DNA of 38,019 bases from Psilocybe azurescens (Eukaryota; Basidiomycota; Agaricomycetes; Agaricales; Agrocybaceae): contig JAJIRX010000991.1 in the NCBI GenBank assembly GCA_023853785.1, positions 1-38,019 of the forward strand, given 5' to 3'. The notes under the pieces are model-generated. The model searched no databases. It worked only from the letters and a program-made list of their open reading frames with translations, and had not been told where the DNA came from. The stretch's first letter is position 1. Each line of letters opens with the position of its first letter. Position numbers and translations under genes: made by a program. Below are positions 22,337 to 32,000 of the stretch, one piece after another.

Positions 22337-22760
22337 CACTGCTGGCGCCGACCGCTGTATGTCTGACATACAGCGATTTATATACATGACTTATGTAAGA
22401 ATTGATGTAAGTATGACATATAGTATTTATGTTTAGAAATAATACAGATATCAAACATATATTCTGTTCGGTAGCTGTATTTTGAACAAACACCGTTTCT
22501 GTTTCTAAGCTGTAAGTAAATAAAACACCTGAATAAACATGACTTCTTTTCTTTGGCTGTTTGTCAAAGATACAGAATAGCTGTATATAATAGCTGTATG
22601 TAAAACATACAGATATGGTGTATATAATTGCTGTATGTTATACAAATATGACTTGTGTAAATAGAACTTACAGTTAAAGAACAGAACTTCTGTTAGTAAA
22701 ACAAACAGAATTTATGTATGTAATTACTGTATGTCGACCTTACATCGAAACATACAGTAT
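22337..22760 (+). repeat. CTGTATGT repeat, inverted copy B with extension
   Basis: 22337-22616 matches copy A (5372-5651) in reverse complement. A further 140 bp with the same CTGTATGT/ACATACAG motif style follows, ending ACATACAGTATTCG. The left part holds a palindrome, GCTGTATGTCTGACATACAGC (22352 onward, one-base centre). The outer ends CTGTATGT and ACATACAG form short terminal inverted repeats, so a MITE-like element of about 410 bp is plausible. No transposase is seen. Confidence 0.8.
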
Positions 22761-22761
22761 T

Positions 22762-22831
22762 CGACTCGCTCAGCGAGTCGATGAGTGTGCGAAGAATTCG
22801 CATTTCGAGCGCTGACGGCGACTTCGCACAC
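22762..22831. other. Two adjacent perfect inverted repeats
   Basis: CGACTCGCTCAGCGAGTCG (22762-22780) is a 19-bp palindrome with a single central base. Immediately downstream, GTGTGCGAAG (22785-22794) pairs with CTTCGCACAC (22822-22831) across a 27-nt loop. They sit between the CTGTATGT repeat and the start of a small gene and could be an element terminus, a terminator-like hairpin or a protein-binding site. Confidence 0.6.
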
Positions 22832-23093
22832 GACATTTAAACAATTGAATGTACTTTATTATCGACTGCGGTTCATTCAATTTAATCCATTTGACGCGAT
22901 AAAGACGCGTATTTTACTGACTACAGAGTGCAAAGATCTATTTAGTTAACCATTTGTAAACGACAACGCCAAAGTGAATCGATACTTAAGCGCGTGAAGA
23001 AACCGGGCACAAATCCCACTATCAACTTTTTCACCATCATCCGTCACATCGAGTACATCCTCGCTACGCACTCACACCGAATACCGAATATCA

Positions 23094-23548
23094 ATGTCTG
23101 GCGCTAATTCTTCTACAGAGCAAGGTAAGTGTCGTTGTATATCTAAGAAAATAGCTCATCAAACTAACCTAATGATGCCCAGACGTAGAGATGCACGTCT
23201 GCGCGACTCGAGACTGCGATGAATGCGGTCGAGAAGGTAAGGAAATGTCGCTATCGACTCATTCGACGGTCATGGCCTCATACCCGTTCGGCAGTCTCGA
23301 CAATCCAGCGAGAGGGGAGAGATGACGCGACCGATGCAATAACGAAGGCGTTGGCCCTCCTCGGTGAGTCGTCGCTGTGCTAGCCGTCAAGTTTCCAGCG
23401 CGGCTCACGTTAGTTATTCCCCGCCGAAGATCTCAACTCCAAGGATGCAGCCACTCGGTCGGACGAGGAGATGGATATCGATAACGAGGAAGCGCCGGGA
23501 GCCTTCAACGAAGCGGGAGAGGCTATGGAGGACGTGAGAGGACGGTAG
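23094..23548 (+). CDS. Small multi-exon gene, Cys motif then acidic tail
   Basis: Exon 1 (23094-23124) reads MSGANSSTEQ. Exon 2 (23183-23236) reads DVEMHVCATRDCDECGREG with a CX4CX2C cluster. Exon 3 (23295-23363) reads STIQREGRDDATDAITKALA. All three junctions have good GTAAG/GTGAG donors and CAG acceptors in consistent phase, with introns of about 57 nt. Exon 4 (from 23414) gives an acidic tail, RSDEEMDIDNEEAPGAF, to TAG 23546-23548. It needs a phase change at the third junction; otherwise the frame ends at a TAA near 23481. The product would be about 118 residues. The Cys cluster is too short to name a zinc finger. It converges on the minus-strand gene at 23782. Not recognised. Confidence 0.45.
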
Positions 23549-23781
23549 CTCGGGCGATAAGGGGAGGGATAGGGGGACTGTGACGAAGAGTCGAATGAGG
23601 AGGAGAAGATGGAGATATAAGGCGCTGTATGGCCACTTAAAAGACGATGAAATGTGACGAGAAGGGTATGGGAAGGGTATGGTTTGATCGACATGATATG
23701 TAACATAAAACAGTGCGGTGAAGCACACACATATAGATCCAGTTTGACCGAAGGGGGAAGAAATATGCAAGCTATGATCAT

Positions 23782-24402
23782 TCAATGCAAAAACTTTTCA
23801 TTCTGAGCACGGACTTCCTTGGAGAGATAAGGCCAAGTCAGAGTCCTAACCACCTCTTTCTTCAGCTTGCGCTCGTCGCCACCCGCGCATTCTTTCGCCA
23901 GCTTGATCTCCCATCCGCACAGAATATACAGCAGTCGCACGTTTGACTGAATGAGCACCGAGAGCCGCCGCGAGCGAACGATGGCGTATCGCATCCGGCG
24001 AGCGGCAGGCTAAGGTGCTTCATCACCTAGGCGATCTATACGAAAAAAGAGGGAAATAGATTAAAAACACGTCATATAAAAGAACACGATAAATCATCTA
24101 TACGCACTGTGACAGTCGCGCTCGCGACACGCCGCGTCGAGTTTTGCTGTTGTTGATGGCGCTGCTGATGCTGTTTATGTTCATGTTGGTGCTGGTGCTG
24201 ATGTTGCTGAGGATGATGTTGCTGGGGTTGGTGCTGCTGTTCCGTTCGACGGTATCCCCGAATCCCAGCTCAATAAACATGTTCTTCCAGTAATGCGCGT
24301 CAAGATCGGACGCGTGCGCAGGCACCGCCGGGCGCTGTATCCGTTATTTCCCATCCCGTTCCCGATCCCAGTGCCGTTACAGTCACGGACAATCAAACTC
24401 AA
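23782..24402 (-). CDS. Unrecognised gene, His/Gln/Asn-rich middle
   Basis: Reading leftwards, a frame near 24320-24260 gives ASDLDAHYWKNMFIELGFGD. A low-complexity tract follows (24243-24144), encoding Asn/Ser/Thr or His/Gln runs depending on frame. The last exon (about 24000-23782) reads LYILCGWEIKLAKECAGGDE and ends WPYLSKEVRAQNEKFLH-stop, which looks like a genuine C-terminus. A probable intron lies around 24115-24010. The 5' end and joins are uncertain. Homopolymeric linkers like this are common in fungal regulatory proteins, but no DNA-binding domain is visible. Confidence 0.4.
24144..24243. repeat. TGCTGATGT-type low-complexity repeat
   Basis: About 100 bp of imperfect TGTTGATG / TGCTGGTG triplet and hexamer repeats (CAACAGCAT on the minus strand), lying inside the probable coding region of the minus-strand gene. 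Confidence 0.7.
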
Positions 24403-24419
24403 CTAAAAAAATCAGCTTT

Positions 24420-24810
24420 TATTCATGGCCCCCAAAACCATCGGAATCAGTAGAATCCCGTTTAAGGAGCTTCCCGACCAACTTTCAGCTCATTCTATCG
24501 AGCCGTTCCATTTTAAATTGCCAATTAAGGAATGCACACCCTAAAATATTGGCCGGATCCTTAAAAAACCGGTAAAATCATGAAAAATAGCGGAATCGCT
24601 TTCTTTTCAAAGAATGGAATGATCCCAAAGTTCGGTGGGATTTTATCGAGCTGTTCCTCCCCTAAAATTTTCACAAAATCCTATTGCCTAAGCCACAAAT
24701 CACTGATTACTTTCGTAAGGCAAAGAAGAACGCAAAGAGAAACATTACCGGCATTTGGAATCAATCGAAAACAGCTTCCCATGAGGTCTTTACACAGCCC
24801 CCCATTTTTT
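24420..24810. other. Non-coding flank of the repeat island
   Basis: No gene is supported. The sequence repeats GGAAT / ATTCC motifs (for example near 24435, 24590, 24612), a weaker version of the style seen in the adjacent arrays. Confidence 0.35.
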
Positions 24811-25092
24811 GGTCGGACTCCGGTCGGACTCCGTCGGACTTTCTATATTCAGAATGACAATTTTTCTGGTCTAGGACTGCTGAAATTTTCCGGTGAGATT
24901 CCGGTGAGATTCCGGTGAAAGTCCGACCGGACTACAAGTCCAACGGACTGTCCGGGCGGACTGTCCACTGGAAATGACCGGACAGGACCAACGGAAGTCC
25001 AATGGAAGTCCATTGGAATCCCACCGGACATGACCATTGGAATTCCAGCAGACAAGTCCAACAGAATTCCAATGGAAGTCCAACGGATGTCC
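24811..25092. repeat. GTCCAAYGGAC-type array, left arm
   Basis: A dense run of short near-palindromic units: GGTCGGACTCC at 24811, then GTGAGATTCCG, then GTCCAACGGAC, GTCCACTGGAA, GTCCAATGGAA, GTCCATTGGAA. Each unit is close to its own reverse complement, so both strands can fold into many alternative hairpins. Unit spacing is irregular, unlike a classical satellite. Related arrays recur at 26625-26938. Confidence 0.8.
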
Positions 25093-25117
25093 TTTATTAT
25101 AATTTATACTAGTATAG

Positions 25118-25200
25118 AAAAAAAGACACTAGCGAGAATTGAACTCGGGCATCGGAGAATGCCGAACGCAAGCAGGATAAACCAACTGAGCCACAAAGGC
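25118..25200 (-). repeat. tRNA-like SINE head with Pol III signals
   Basis: On the minus strand from 25200: GCCTTTG, then an exact A-box match TGGCTCAGTTGG (25193-25182), then a TPsiC-like arm CGAG-TTCAATT-CTCG (25148-25134) resembling a B box, and T7 at 25124-25118, a Pol III terminator. The acceptor ends do not pair and no proper D stem forms, so it is not a working tRNA. A tRNA-derived SINE or retropseudogene inside the repeat island fits best. Confidence 0.6.
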
Positions 25201-25298
25201 TTATGAAAAATAATAAAATTAGTTAAATACATAGCGATGCCGCCAAAATTCTCGGCACTGCTCGGCACGGGACAAACAACAACGCCGCACGTGACATA

Positions 25299-26224
25299 TT
25301 GATGCCACGTCGGTCCGTTGTTGATTCCGACCCCAACCCTTTTCCTTCCACCACCACCACCGCCTCGTCGGTCGGAGCCAGGCGAGAGCCAACCCGACGC
25401 GACAGAGGACGAGAACGACCACGACGGCCACACCGACAAGGACGAGACGACTGCGACAGCGACAACGAGAGGACGCGGACGAGGACGAGGACCACGACGA
25501 GGACCGCTGAGGGGCGAGGGCGAGGACGACGGCTAGGACGACGGCTAGGACCATGACCACGACGGTGAGGACCAAGACACCGGCGTGGACCAGGACGACG
25601 GCGAGGACGGCGCAGCAAGGAGCACGGCGAGCGAGTACGGCGAGAGCAAGGACAACGGCGAGGGTGAGTACGGCGGGCGAGGGACGAGTACGGCGGCGAG
25701 GGCGAGTACAGCGGCGGGGACGAGAACGACGGCGGGACGAGACGACAGCGAGGGCGAGTACAGCAGCGAGGGCGAGTACAGCAGCGGGGACGAGGACGAC
25801 AGCGAGGGTACGGTAGCAGCGGACGAGGACGACAGTGAGGGCGAGTACAGCAGCGAGGGGCGAAAGTACAGCAGCGGGACGAGGACGACAGCGAGGGCGA
25901 GGACGACAGCGAGGCGAGTACGGCGGCGAGGGCACGCACAGGCGCAGGCGGCGAGGACGAGTACAGCAGCGGGGACGAGGACGACAGGACGACCACAACG
26001 CGCTGACGACAGCAGCGACGCGTACCACGACACGTACCACGACACGCATCGGACAACAGCGACACGTACCACGACACGTATGGACGACACCGACGACAAT
26101 ACCGACGCGTACCACGGCAGGTACGGCCGACGACAACACCCAATGGCGACACCGGACGCATACAACGACGGGTACGGCTGACCATGACGTCGATAACGCA
26201 GACGACGACACCACCAATGTACCC
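25299..26224 (+). repeat. GC-rich GAGGACGAC/GGCGAGTAC repeat tract, possibly coding
   Basis: From about 25380 to 26180 the plus strand is almost free of T and built from 9-nt blocks GAGGACGAC, GGCGAGTAC and AGCAGCGAG. One frame gives acidic repeats such as DDSEGEYSSEGEYSSGDEDD (about 25743-25802) and DDTDDNTDAYHGRYG near 26083. ATG 25299 opens a Ser/Thr/Pro-rich then Arg-rich reading (MPRRSVVDSDPNPFPSTTTT). Codon-like triplet structure on one strand suggests an acidic, disordered protein with frame steps. Equally it may be a minisatellite where long ORFs in all frames are by-products. It ends abruptly at a T-rich AT tract (26231 on). Confidence 0.55.
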
Positions 26225-26313
26225 TAAGCCCCCTTTTTCCGTTCTTTCTTTCTGTTTTTCTTTTTTGTTTCTTTTTTATTATGTTTTTATTTTATTTTTA
26301 CCTGTATATAATC

Positions 26314-26381
26314 ATGTAGTATATAGTTTTTAATATATTATATTACATTGTCACATAAATTTAAGCTAAGATTAAAGTATT
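26314..26381 (+). repeat. 68-bp direct repeat, copy 1
   Basis: ATGTAGTATATAGTTT, AATATATTATATTACATTGT, CACATAAATT, AAGATTAAAGTATT. It matches 26459-26526 at about 85-90% by eye, with 77 bp between the copies. AT-rich and non-coding. Confidence 0.75.
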
Positions 26382-26458
26382 CCAGTTGGAATCCAATTGG
26401 ATTCCATTCCATGTGAATTTAAAGTTGGACTTAGTGAAATTCACAAAGTCAGATAATA

Positions 26459-26526
26459 ATGTAGTATATAGTTTACAATATATTATATTACATTGTTACA
26501 TGAATTAAAGATAAGATTGAAGTATT
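26459..26526 (+). repeat. 68-bp direct repeat, copy 2
   Basis: Second copy of the 26314-26381 unit, same orientation. The spacer contains GTTGGAATCCAATTGGATTCC-like palindromic sequence related to the GTCC arrays. Confidence 0.75.
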
Positions 26527-26624
26527 ATTCTAGTGACCTAGCTTCCTTAATATGGCTCCCAAAGCTTCCAAGAACACTGCTACTGTCCCTAACTCCCTCC
26601 CAAGTCTGCAATTAAACCAGCGAC

Positions 26625-26938
26625 AGTCCACTGGACATCCACTGGACATCCACTGGACTCCACTGGACAGAGCACTCTTGGATCTGGTCTAATTAAGTGC
26701 TGAGAGTCCAGTGGAAGTCCACTGGAAGTCCAACGGAAGTCCAATGGACTGGACAGTCCGGCCAGTCCGCCCTGTTTTCTGTCTTGAAGTGACTTGACCG
26801 GACTTTGACCGAATTTGGCCGGACTCTGACTGGACTGGTACCGAATTTTGTCAAGTCCAATGGAATCCGTTGGACGTCCAATGGACTGTCCATTGGAATT
26901 GGCTGGGTCCGGTGAAAGTCCATTGGAGTCCAACGGAA
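26625..26938. repeat. GTCCAAYGGAC-type array, right arm
   Basis: The same unit family as 24811-25092: GTCCACTGGACATCC repeated at the start, GTCCACTGGAAGTCCAACGG near 26714, GTCCAATGGACTGTCCATTG near 26876, ending GTCCATTGGAGTCCAACGG. Together the two arms enclose the SINE head and GC-rich tract, which suggests one composite repeat island of about 2.1 kb. Confidence 0.8.
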
Positions 26939-26981
26939 TATGGGGGCACTGTAAAGTACACCTGCCGGTGAGATATATCCT

Positions 26982-27790
26982 TTGTATCACTTGTTCCCAA
27001 GACTTATCCAAGAGCCCTCAGCAGGTTTGGTGAGACTCATCTGGGAAGCTCCTAGCAATCGACCAGGTATTCCCACATCTGTAATCTTCTACGGCGCCAG
27101 GAGCCAGAATCTCTTGTCTTTTGGATTAGAAGACGGCGTCGCGTATGTTATGTACCCTCAATCATTTAACAATGCTAATGAATGCCTTAGTCGTTGTCGA
27201 GATGCCGCCAATGGCGACGTATTATGGAGCAAAGAACTAGCTAGCGGGATGTATGTATTTCGCATCGCACTCTCATTACATATGGCTGATAAATTACATA
27301 GCGGATCCGTTGCCTTGTCGAGTGATCAAACAGCCGTGATCGTCAACAACCTGAACAACGGCAATTTTGATGTCTACCATCCTCCCGATATGTCACCCGT
27401 TCAGTCTCTTGCCGTAGGAGACTCAGCGACCACGCTCTCCGCTACTTCATCAAACAATGCGAATTCATTGAAGGATCGAAACTATCAATTTGTGGAAGTC
27501 ACACCAATAAAGTCTACATCTTTGATGTAGCCAACAATTATGTTCTTCAAACGCTTACTTCTAGCGATAAAGGTTGGTTTATTCCGTCGCCCTGAACATT
27601 TTTCGAACTTATGTCTTGGACGTCAGAAACACATATGACCCAAGCTGTTACAGTCACTCGGGCGGAAAGTCGAAAAGTGCTCATTGCAGCATCCTCCAAT
27701 GGGTCTATCTACCTATGGGAGAAACGGGCCGTGGCTTTGACGACCGGCAATAACGATGAGAGTCGTTCTGGAACCGCACTCTCCAGCTAC
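26982..27790 (+). pseudogene. WD40-repeat-like protein, 5'-truncated
   Basis: The open frame reads GIPTSVIFYGARSQNLLSFG, VLWSKEL, and SGSVALSSDQTAVIVNNLNN followed by FDVYH. One missing base near 27440 moves it to a frame with FIEGSKLSICGSHTNKVYIF, DVANNYVLQTL. A phase-1 intron (27573-27644) then joins to AVTVTRAESRKVLIAASSNG and SIYLWEK. The pattern of VIFYG..LLSFGLEDG, VALSSD..VIVNN and LIAASSNGSIYLW is that of degenerate WD40 blades. A donor GTGAGG at 27791 suggests further exons. The N-terminal blades expected upstream are replaced by the GTCC array, so the gene was probably cut by the island. Scaffold function is inferred from the fold only. Confidence 0.6.
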
Positions 27791-28358
27791 GTGAGGACCC
27801 ATAGCCCTCTGTTTTTCTTTGTTGCCCTCGTGACATACCCCACCTGGTCACCATATGCTTTCGCCGTGAGATCTTCTTTAATTTTCTTATAGGTCCATTT
27901 CTGACGTCTTCACTTTGTTTCTTAGTTTTTTGCGTTTATAATTGCGAAGATGAAAGAAAGTGGATTTATTAAGGAGGAGGGGCATGAACATTCTTAGTCA
28001 AATATCTCTACCTTGGTTTACATAATTGTTTAGTTTTACTTGCATTCGGCGATGTCGTAGTAGAAATCATTTTTGGAAGGAGACCTCCAGAAACAATGAC
28101 AGATTGACAATGTCTTCTCTGAATGAAGGACATGCGTGAAGTCGCCGCTGCCTTTTCTGGCATGGAAGACATGATATTCGGTTGAATATGCATAATTGAA
28201 AAAATTTGTAGATATTAAGTTGACCAAGGCTTGCGCCTACCTTGGGAACCTAAAGATCACAACCGCGTGATACATTTCCGCAGGTTTGCTGGTGTTGGAC
28301 GGGCAAGCCAGGGTCTTTCCGTATCGACTTGTACTTAAATCCTCCTTCGCCTGTTCAG
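27791..28358. other. Stretch between WD40 fragment and next exon
   Basis: No supported coding region. It holds a putative splice donor at its left end and an acceptor CTGTTCAG at its right end, but 568 bp would be far longer than other introns in this window, so a single intron is unlikely. Confidence 0.35.
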
Positions 28359-28548
28359 GTCGCTGGCCCGAGAAGTCTTTCCTCAACCCCTCGATGAAAA
28401 CCCGCCGCCGCACATACCGTGCCGCGATCGCATTAACCCTTACCAGGGCGAGCCCTACTACGCCGAGATCACTCTCAGCCCCAGCAAGACTGAGGTTGAA
28501 AAGGCCACTGATGTCCCTGCCTCTGTCACCCTCGCCGGACTCAACTGA
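28359..28548 (+). CDS. Isolated terminal exon, function unknown
   Basis: After a TTCAG acceptor the frame reads SLAREVFPQPLDENPPPHIP and continues INPYQGEPYYAEITLSPSKT to LAGLN-stop (TGA 28546-28548). Third codon positions are rich in C and G, unlike the AT-leaning neighbours, which hints at a different, well-expressed origin. An upstream in-frame stop (TAA at 28336) shows the exon cannot extend left without splicing. It may be the last exon of an otherwise lost gene or a captured gene fragment. Not recognised. Confidence 0.45.
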
Positions 28549-29036
28549 CGACAGGTAGCCAGGGGACAGATTGAGGCCCCCGCGCTTGTCTCATGTAGGT
28601 TGTAGGAGTGTTTATTTGCCATCACATATCGAATTCTCTTTTTGTTGCGACTATGACCACGGCTCATGAATCGAACTCGATGGACCGGTAATGTTTTGCG
28701 ACCACTGGAGCCTTCGAACTCTTCGATTTACCATACTTTCTGGGCAGGACGGTCCCGCAGCAAATTCATGGGTGTGCAGGAGTCGCGTCGCACGCGATTT
28801 ACTCACTTGTTTCGCGAAGACCCATCACGCCTGAAATGACGGAGCATGGGCTGTTTTGCCACCGGAAATGTCAATGATGACGGAAAATATTAAAAAAGAC
28901 AAGATTTTGCAAAGCGCAGAGAAATTTGTTAATACGATATCATAAGAGATTTATTAAAAATATGCTGTACTTTACGAGTCACTGCGATATACGAAGAATG
29001 ATGTGTAACAAGTCGATAGAGTCAGAAGGTCGTGTA
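28549..29036. other. Intergenic stretch
   Basis: Nothing supported. AT-rich from 28870 onward. Confidence 0.4.
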
Positions 29037-32000
29037 TCAGTGATGAATGTTTGGATCGATTTCGTCATGCTCCCCAGGAAAAGGCTTCGGGGCCCGCGGT
29101 TCCAGCAACTTTAGTTCAAGGTCTGTTTTCGATTCGAACCAAACTGGATGATAATAATTGGAAGGCCAGTTCTTCGGCCGGACCTGGTACTGACAGGTTG
29201 ACACTGCGTTGGTCGAAGGCGCATATCGGGTTGGGCTCCCGGTCGCCTTCCCAGCCATAGACATTCTGCTTTGGTAAACAGCCGTCTGCAGTGGTTACCG
29301 TGTTTAAGAGGCATGGATACGCCAAGACAACAACTTGACTCTTTTGACGCCTGGACCGTCGGACTCATCAGAGCTCATCCCGTCTTCACCAAGTGTGTCA
29401 ATCGCCTCTGCGTGTCGGTTCTTGCCGGCTAATAGGCAACTGTTTAAACGCTGCTTTGGAAAAGCTGGGAAAGAAGGACGATTAGAAAACGAAGGCGCGA
29501 GTGGTTGTATAATTACCTTTGTCTGACGAGCACGACCCCCGTTTCGGACGCCCTGTTCGCGCTTCAAATCGTTAGCTAAACGCTGTCGCACTCTTCTGCA
29601 GTCTCGTCCGGCCTCTTCATGGAATGAGCCATATGGTCCTTTAGGGTAATGATACGAGCAATAAAGCACTCGGCAATTTCTTCCTCTCGTCCTTGTAAAT
29701 CTGATTTACGTCTAATCAGTGCGGCGGCAAAGAGTTCGGCCATGTGTAGATTCCAAAGAGTCTTTGGCCTCTCGAAATAAAGTTGGAAAGGTTTCATTTC
29801 TGGAGGCTCGCGTCACTATTTTCAAATCGCTCCACTTCTAAATGATCAGCGAGATGGGATTCGGCAATATCAAAGAAAATTTTTCTGTCTTGATGGTCTG
29901 GTGGAAGACTTAAACATTCGCGTAAAAGGCTCGAACCGAGTCCTACCAATCATGACCCAGATCAGAATATGTTTACGGATTAGAGAGCAAAAAGACCATA
30001 CCGTCAGATCCGTACGATCAAGGGGGCGAGGACGCCCTGAAGCTCTTTCTTTGAAAGGCGATGGGAGAGGCTTCATTTTCCTTTTCAATGGTGTTCGATC
30101 ATTCGCGAAATCGGCTCGCAAGCCATTGACACTAGCTGCCACAGTTTCCATGCAATTGAGAAGCCTCTCTGTTATATCCAGCGAAGGTGGTGCAGGAGGA
30201 TCGCGACTGGGTACAGCATTTGATGGGTTGGATGGTAATTGATCCCCACTGCGATGTGAAGAAACTGAGGAGCCGGAACTTGGATTGGGAATCGGAGCAG
30301 TAGATGGCTGAGGAGCGACTGAGGAAGTTGTTGCCTCTTTGTAGAGGCAGATTGAGCGGCATGTCGAGCCTTGTAAGCTGCAGGTTGATTTGAGCGAAAC
30401 AAACCTGGTGGGTTGACTTCCGAGGTTGACGGCATGGAAGAATTTAAAGTATGGGAATCCTGAGGTCGAGCACTCCTTGTGGCCATATATCTGATTGTGG
30501 AGGTTGATGGAGTTGAAGAATAGCGTTGTGGGAAGGTACCCGGAACTCGATACCGCTCATTTCCTGAGACCGGAGTTGGAGATCGCAAGGCCGTCCGAAT
30601 GGAGGCCTGATCCTCCGGGGAAATGTCTTCAAGATACATGTCTTCATCATCATCGGATAGCAGTGGCGCAGTGTTCGGTTTTGAGGCAGAATTGTTTGGT
30701 GGAAAACGGGTCGATCCTATGCCCTCTAATTTCTGGACCTGGTGTTGAACGTTGTGTCGAAGTGAAGTCTTCGTTATCCTCATCCTCATCCATAGAGGGT
30801 CGTGTTGGTGGTGGTTGGTTTGAGGGTGGCAAACTCGGATTCCGACGTTGCCGTATCTAGAGTCCATTGAGCATCGATCACATCTCTAAAGTATCAACAA
30901 CTCACGCTAGAATGCAACGAGTTGCCGTTGCTTTATTCAGCCCCATCTGACAAACAGCAAGATTAGTCTTTGGAAGTTCATGTTATACTTTTCAAACATA
31001 CAAGTCGTAGTCTGGCGGCCTCGTTGTTTTCCCAAAGTTGAAATTGCGTTAGTATCGCTCGGTTTGGCCGCTTCCTGTCTCATAACGTTCGCAATGCGTT
31101 CTTCCAAAATCTTTAAGTACATCATCAGCCAAATCTGAAGCACCGATCAAACAGCCGCATAGACCTACCTTATTTTTTTCTTGTTCTTGCTCGAGAGCGG
31201 TCCGCAATGAAGTCGCGATCTGTACTTGTTGAGATTCACTTGACTCAAAGTCATTCTGACGACCTCGACCGCTGTCTAATCGAGCTTTCAGTTGTGCGAG
31301 CTGGGCATGCACATTAGCCTGATGAAGGATCATGAGCTGCATTCGCTGTATTTAAATGGCATTGACAACGTACCAAAGATGTATCATAGCTGGTTTTCAA
31401 TTCGCTGAATTGCGACTCGTATTCCTTTTTGGCAGCGCCTCTACAGAACAAGTGTATTAGAGGTAAGAAGGAGTATATATCGATGAAGAGACAAACCAAA
31501 GCTTGCTCTTGCTGAGCTTGTAGTCTTTTTCCCTCATTGACATATCGTTATTGAGATCGTTCAATCTGCTAATCTTCTGTCTCAACTTCTCTTGCTCAGC
31601 ACTGTCGTTTGCTGCCCGGTTCCGCAAGCCATTCATTTCGCTTTGTAGGCTGATGATCCGTTGCTCGCCCGGCTACTAATGCGCGCTTTTCATTACCAAA
31701 AGACTGACGAAGTGCTTGAATCTCGTTGCCAGCTGCAGTAATCTGGTCGTTGAGTTGCGCAGCTGGTTCGGGTAGCGCTCGGTGATGTGTTCCGATGGGA
31801 TTTAAGAGTTTGGTTGAGACCTTCAATCGTGGTATTCGCCGTCTGGATCTCTGAATGCAGACTATTGATCGTGTTGGCGCTTGCTTTTTCGAAGTTCATC
31901 TAGCCGTATTTGCAATGTCGAGATGGTAGCAGATTGCTCCTGTCCACGCTGCTGAACGGTCGATTCGAAGGATGACTTGAACTGTTCGTGTTCGCTCCGA

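Noticed and set aside
5372..22616. A Starship-type giant transposon between the inverted repeats
   Set aside because: No tyrosine recombinase (DUF3435 captain) is visible, and the inverted 280-bp ends are not the short repeats expected.
25118..25200. Functional tRNA gene
   Set aside because: Acceptor ends do not pair and the D and anticodon stems are not formed, although A and B boxes are present.
25219..26217. Long minus-strand ORFs (up to 332 codons) across the GC-rich tract
   Set aside because: The T-free triplet-like repeat keeps several frames open on both strands. These reads are Ala/Val/Arg/Pro low-complexity shadows without domains.
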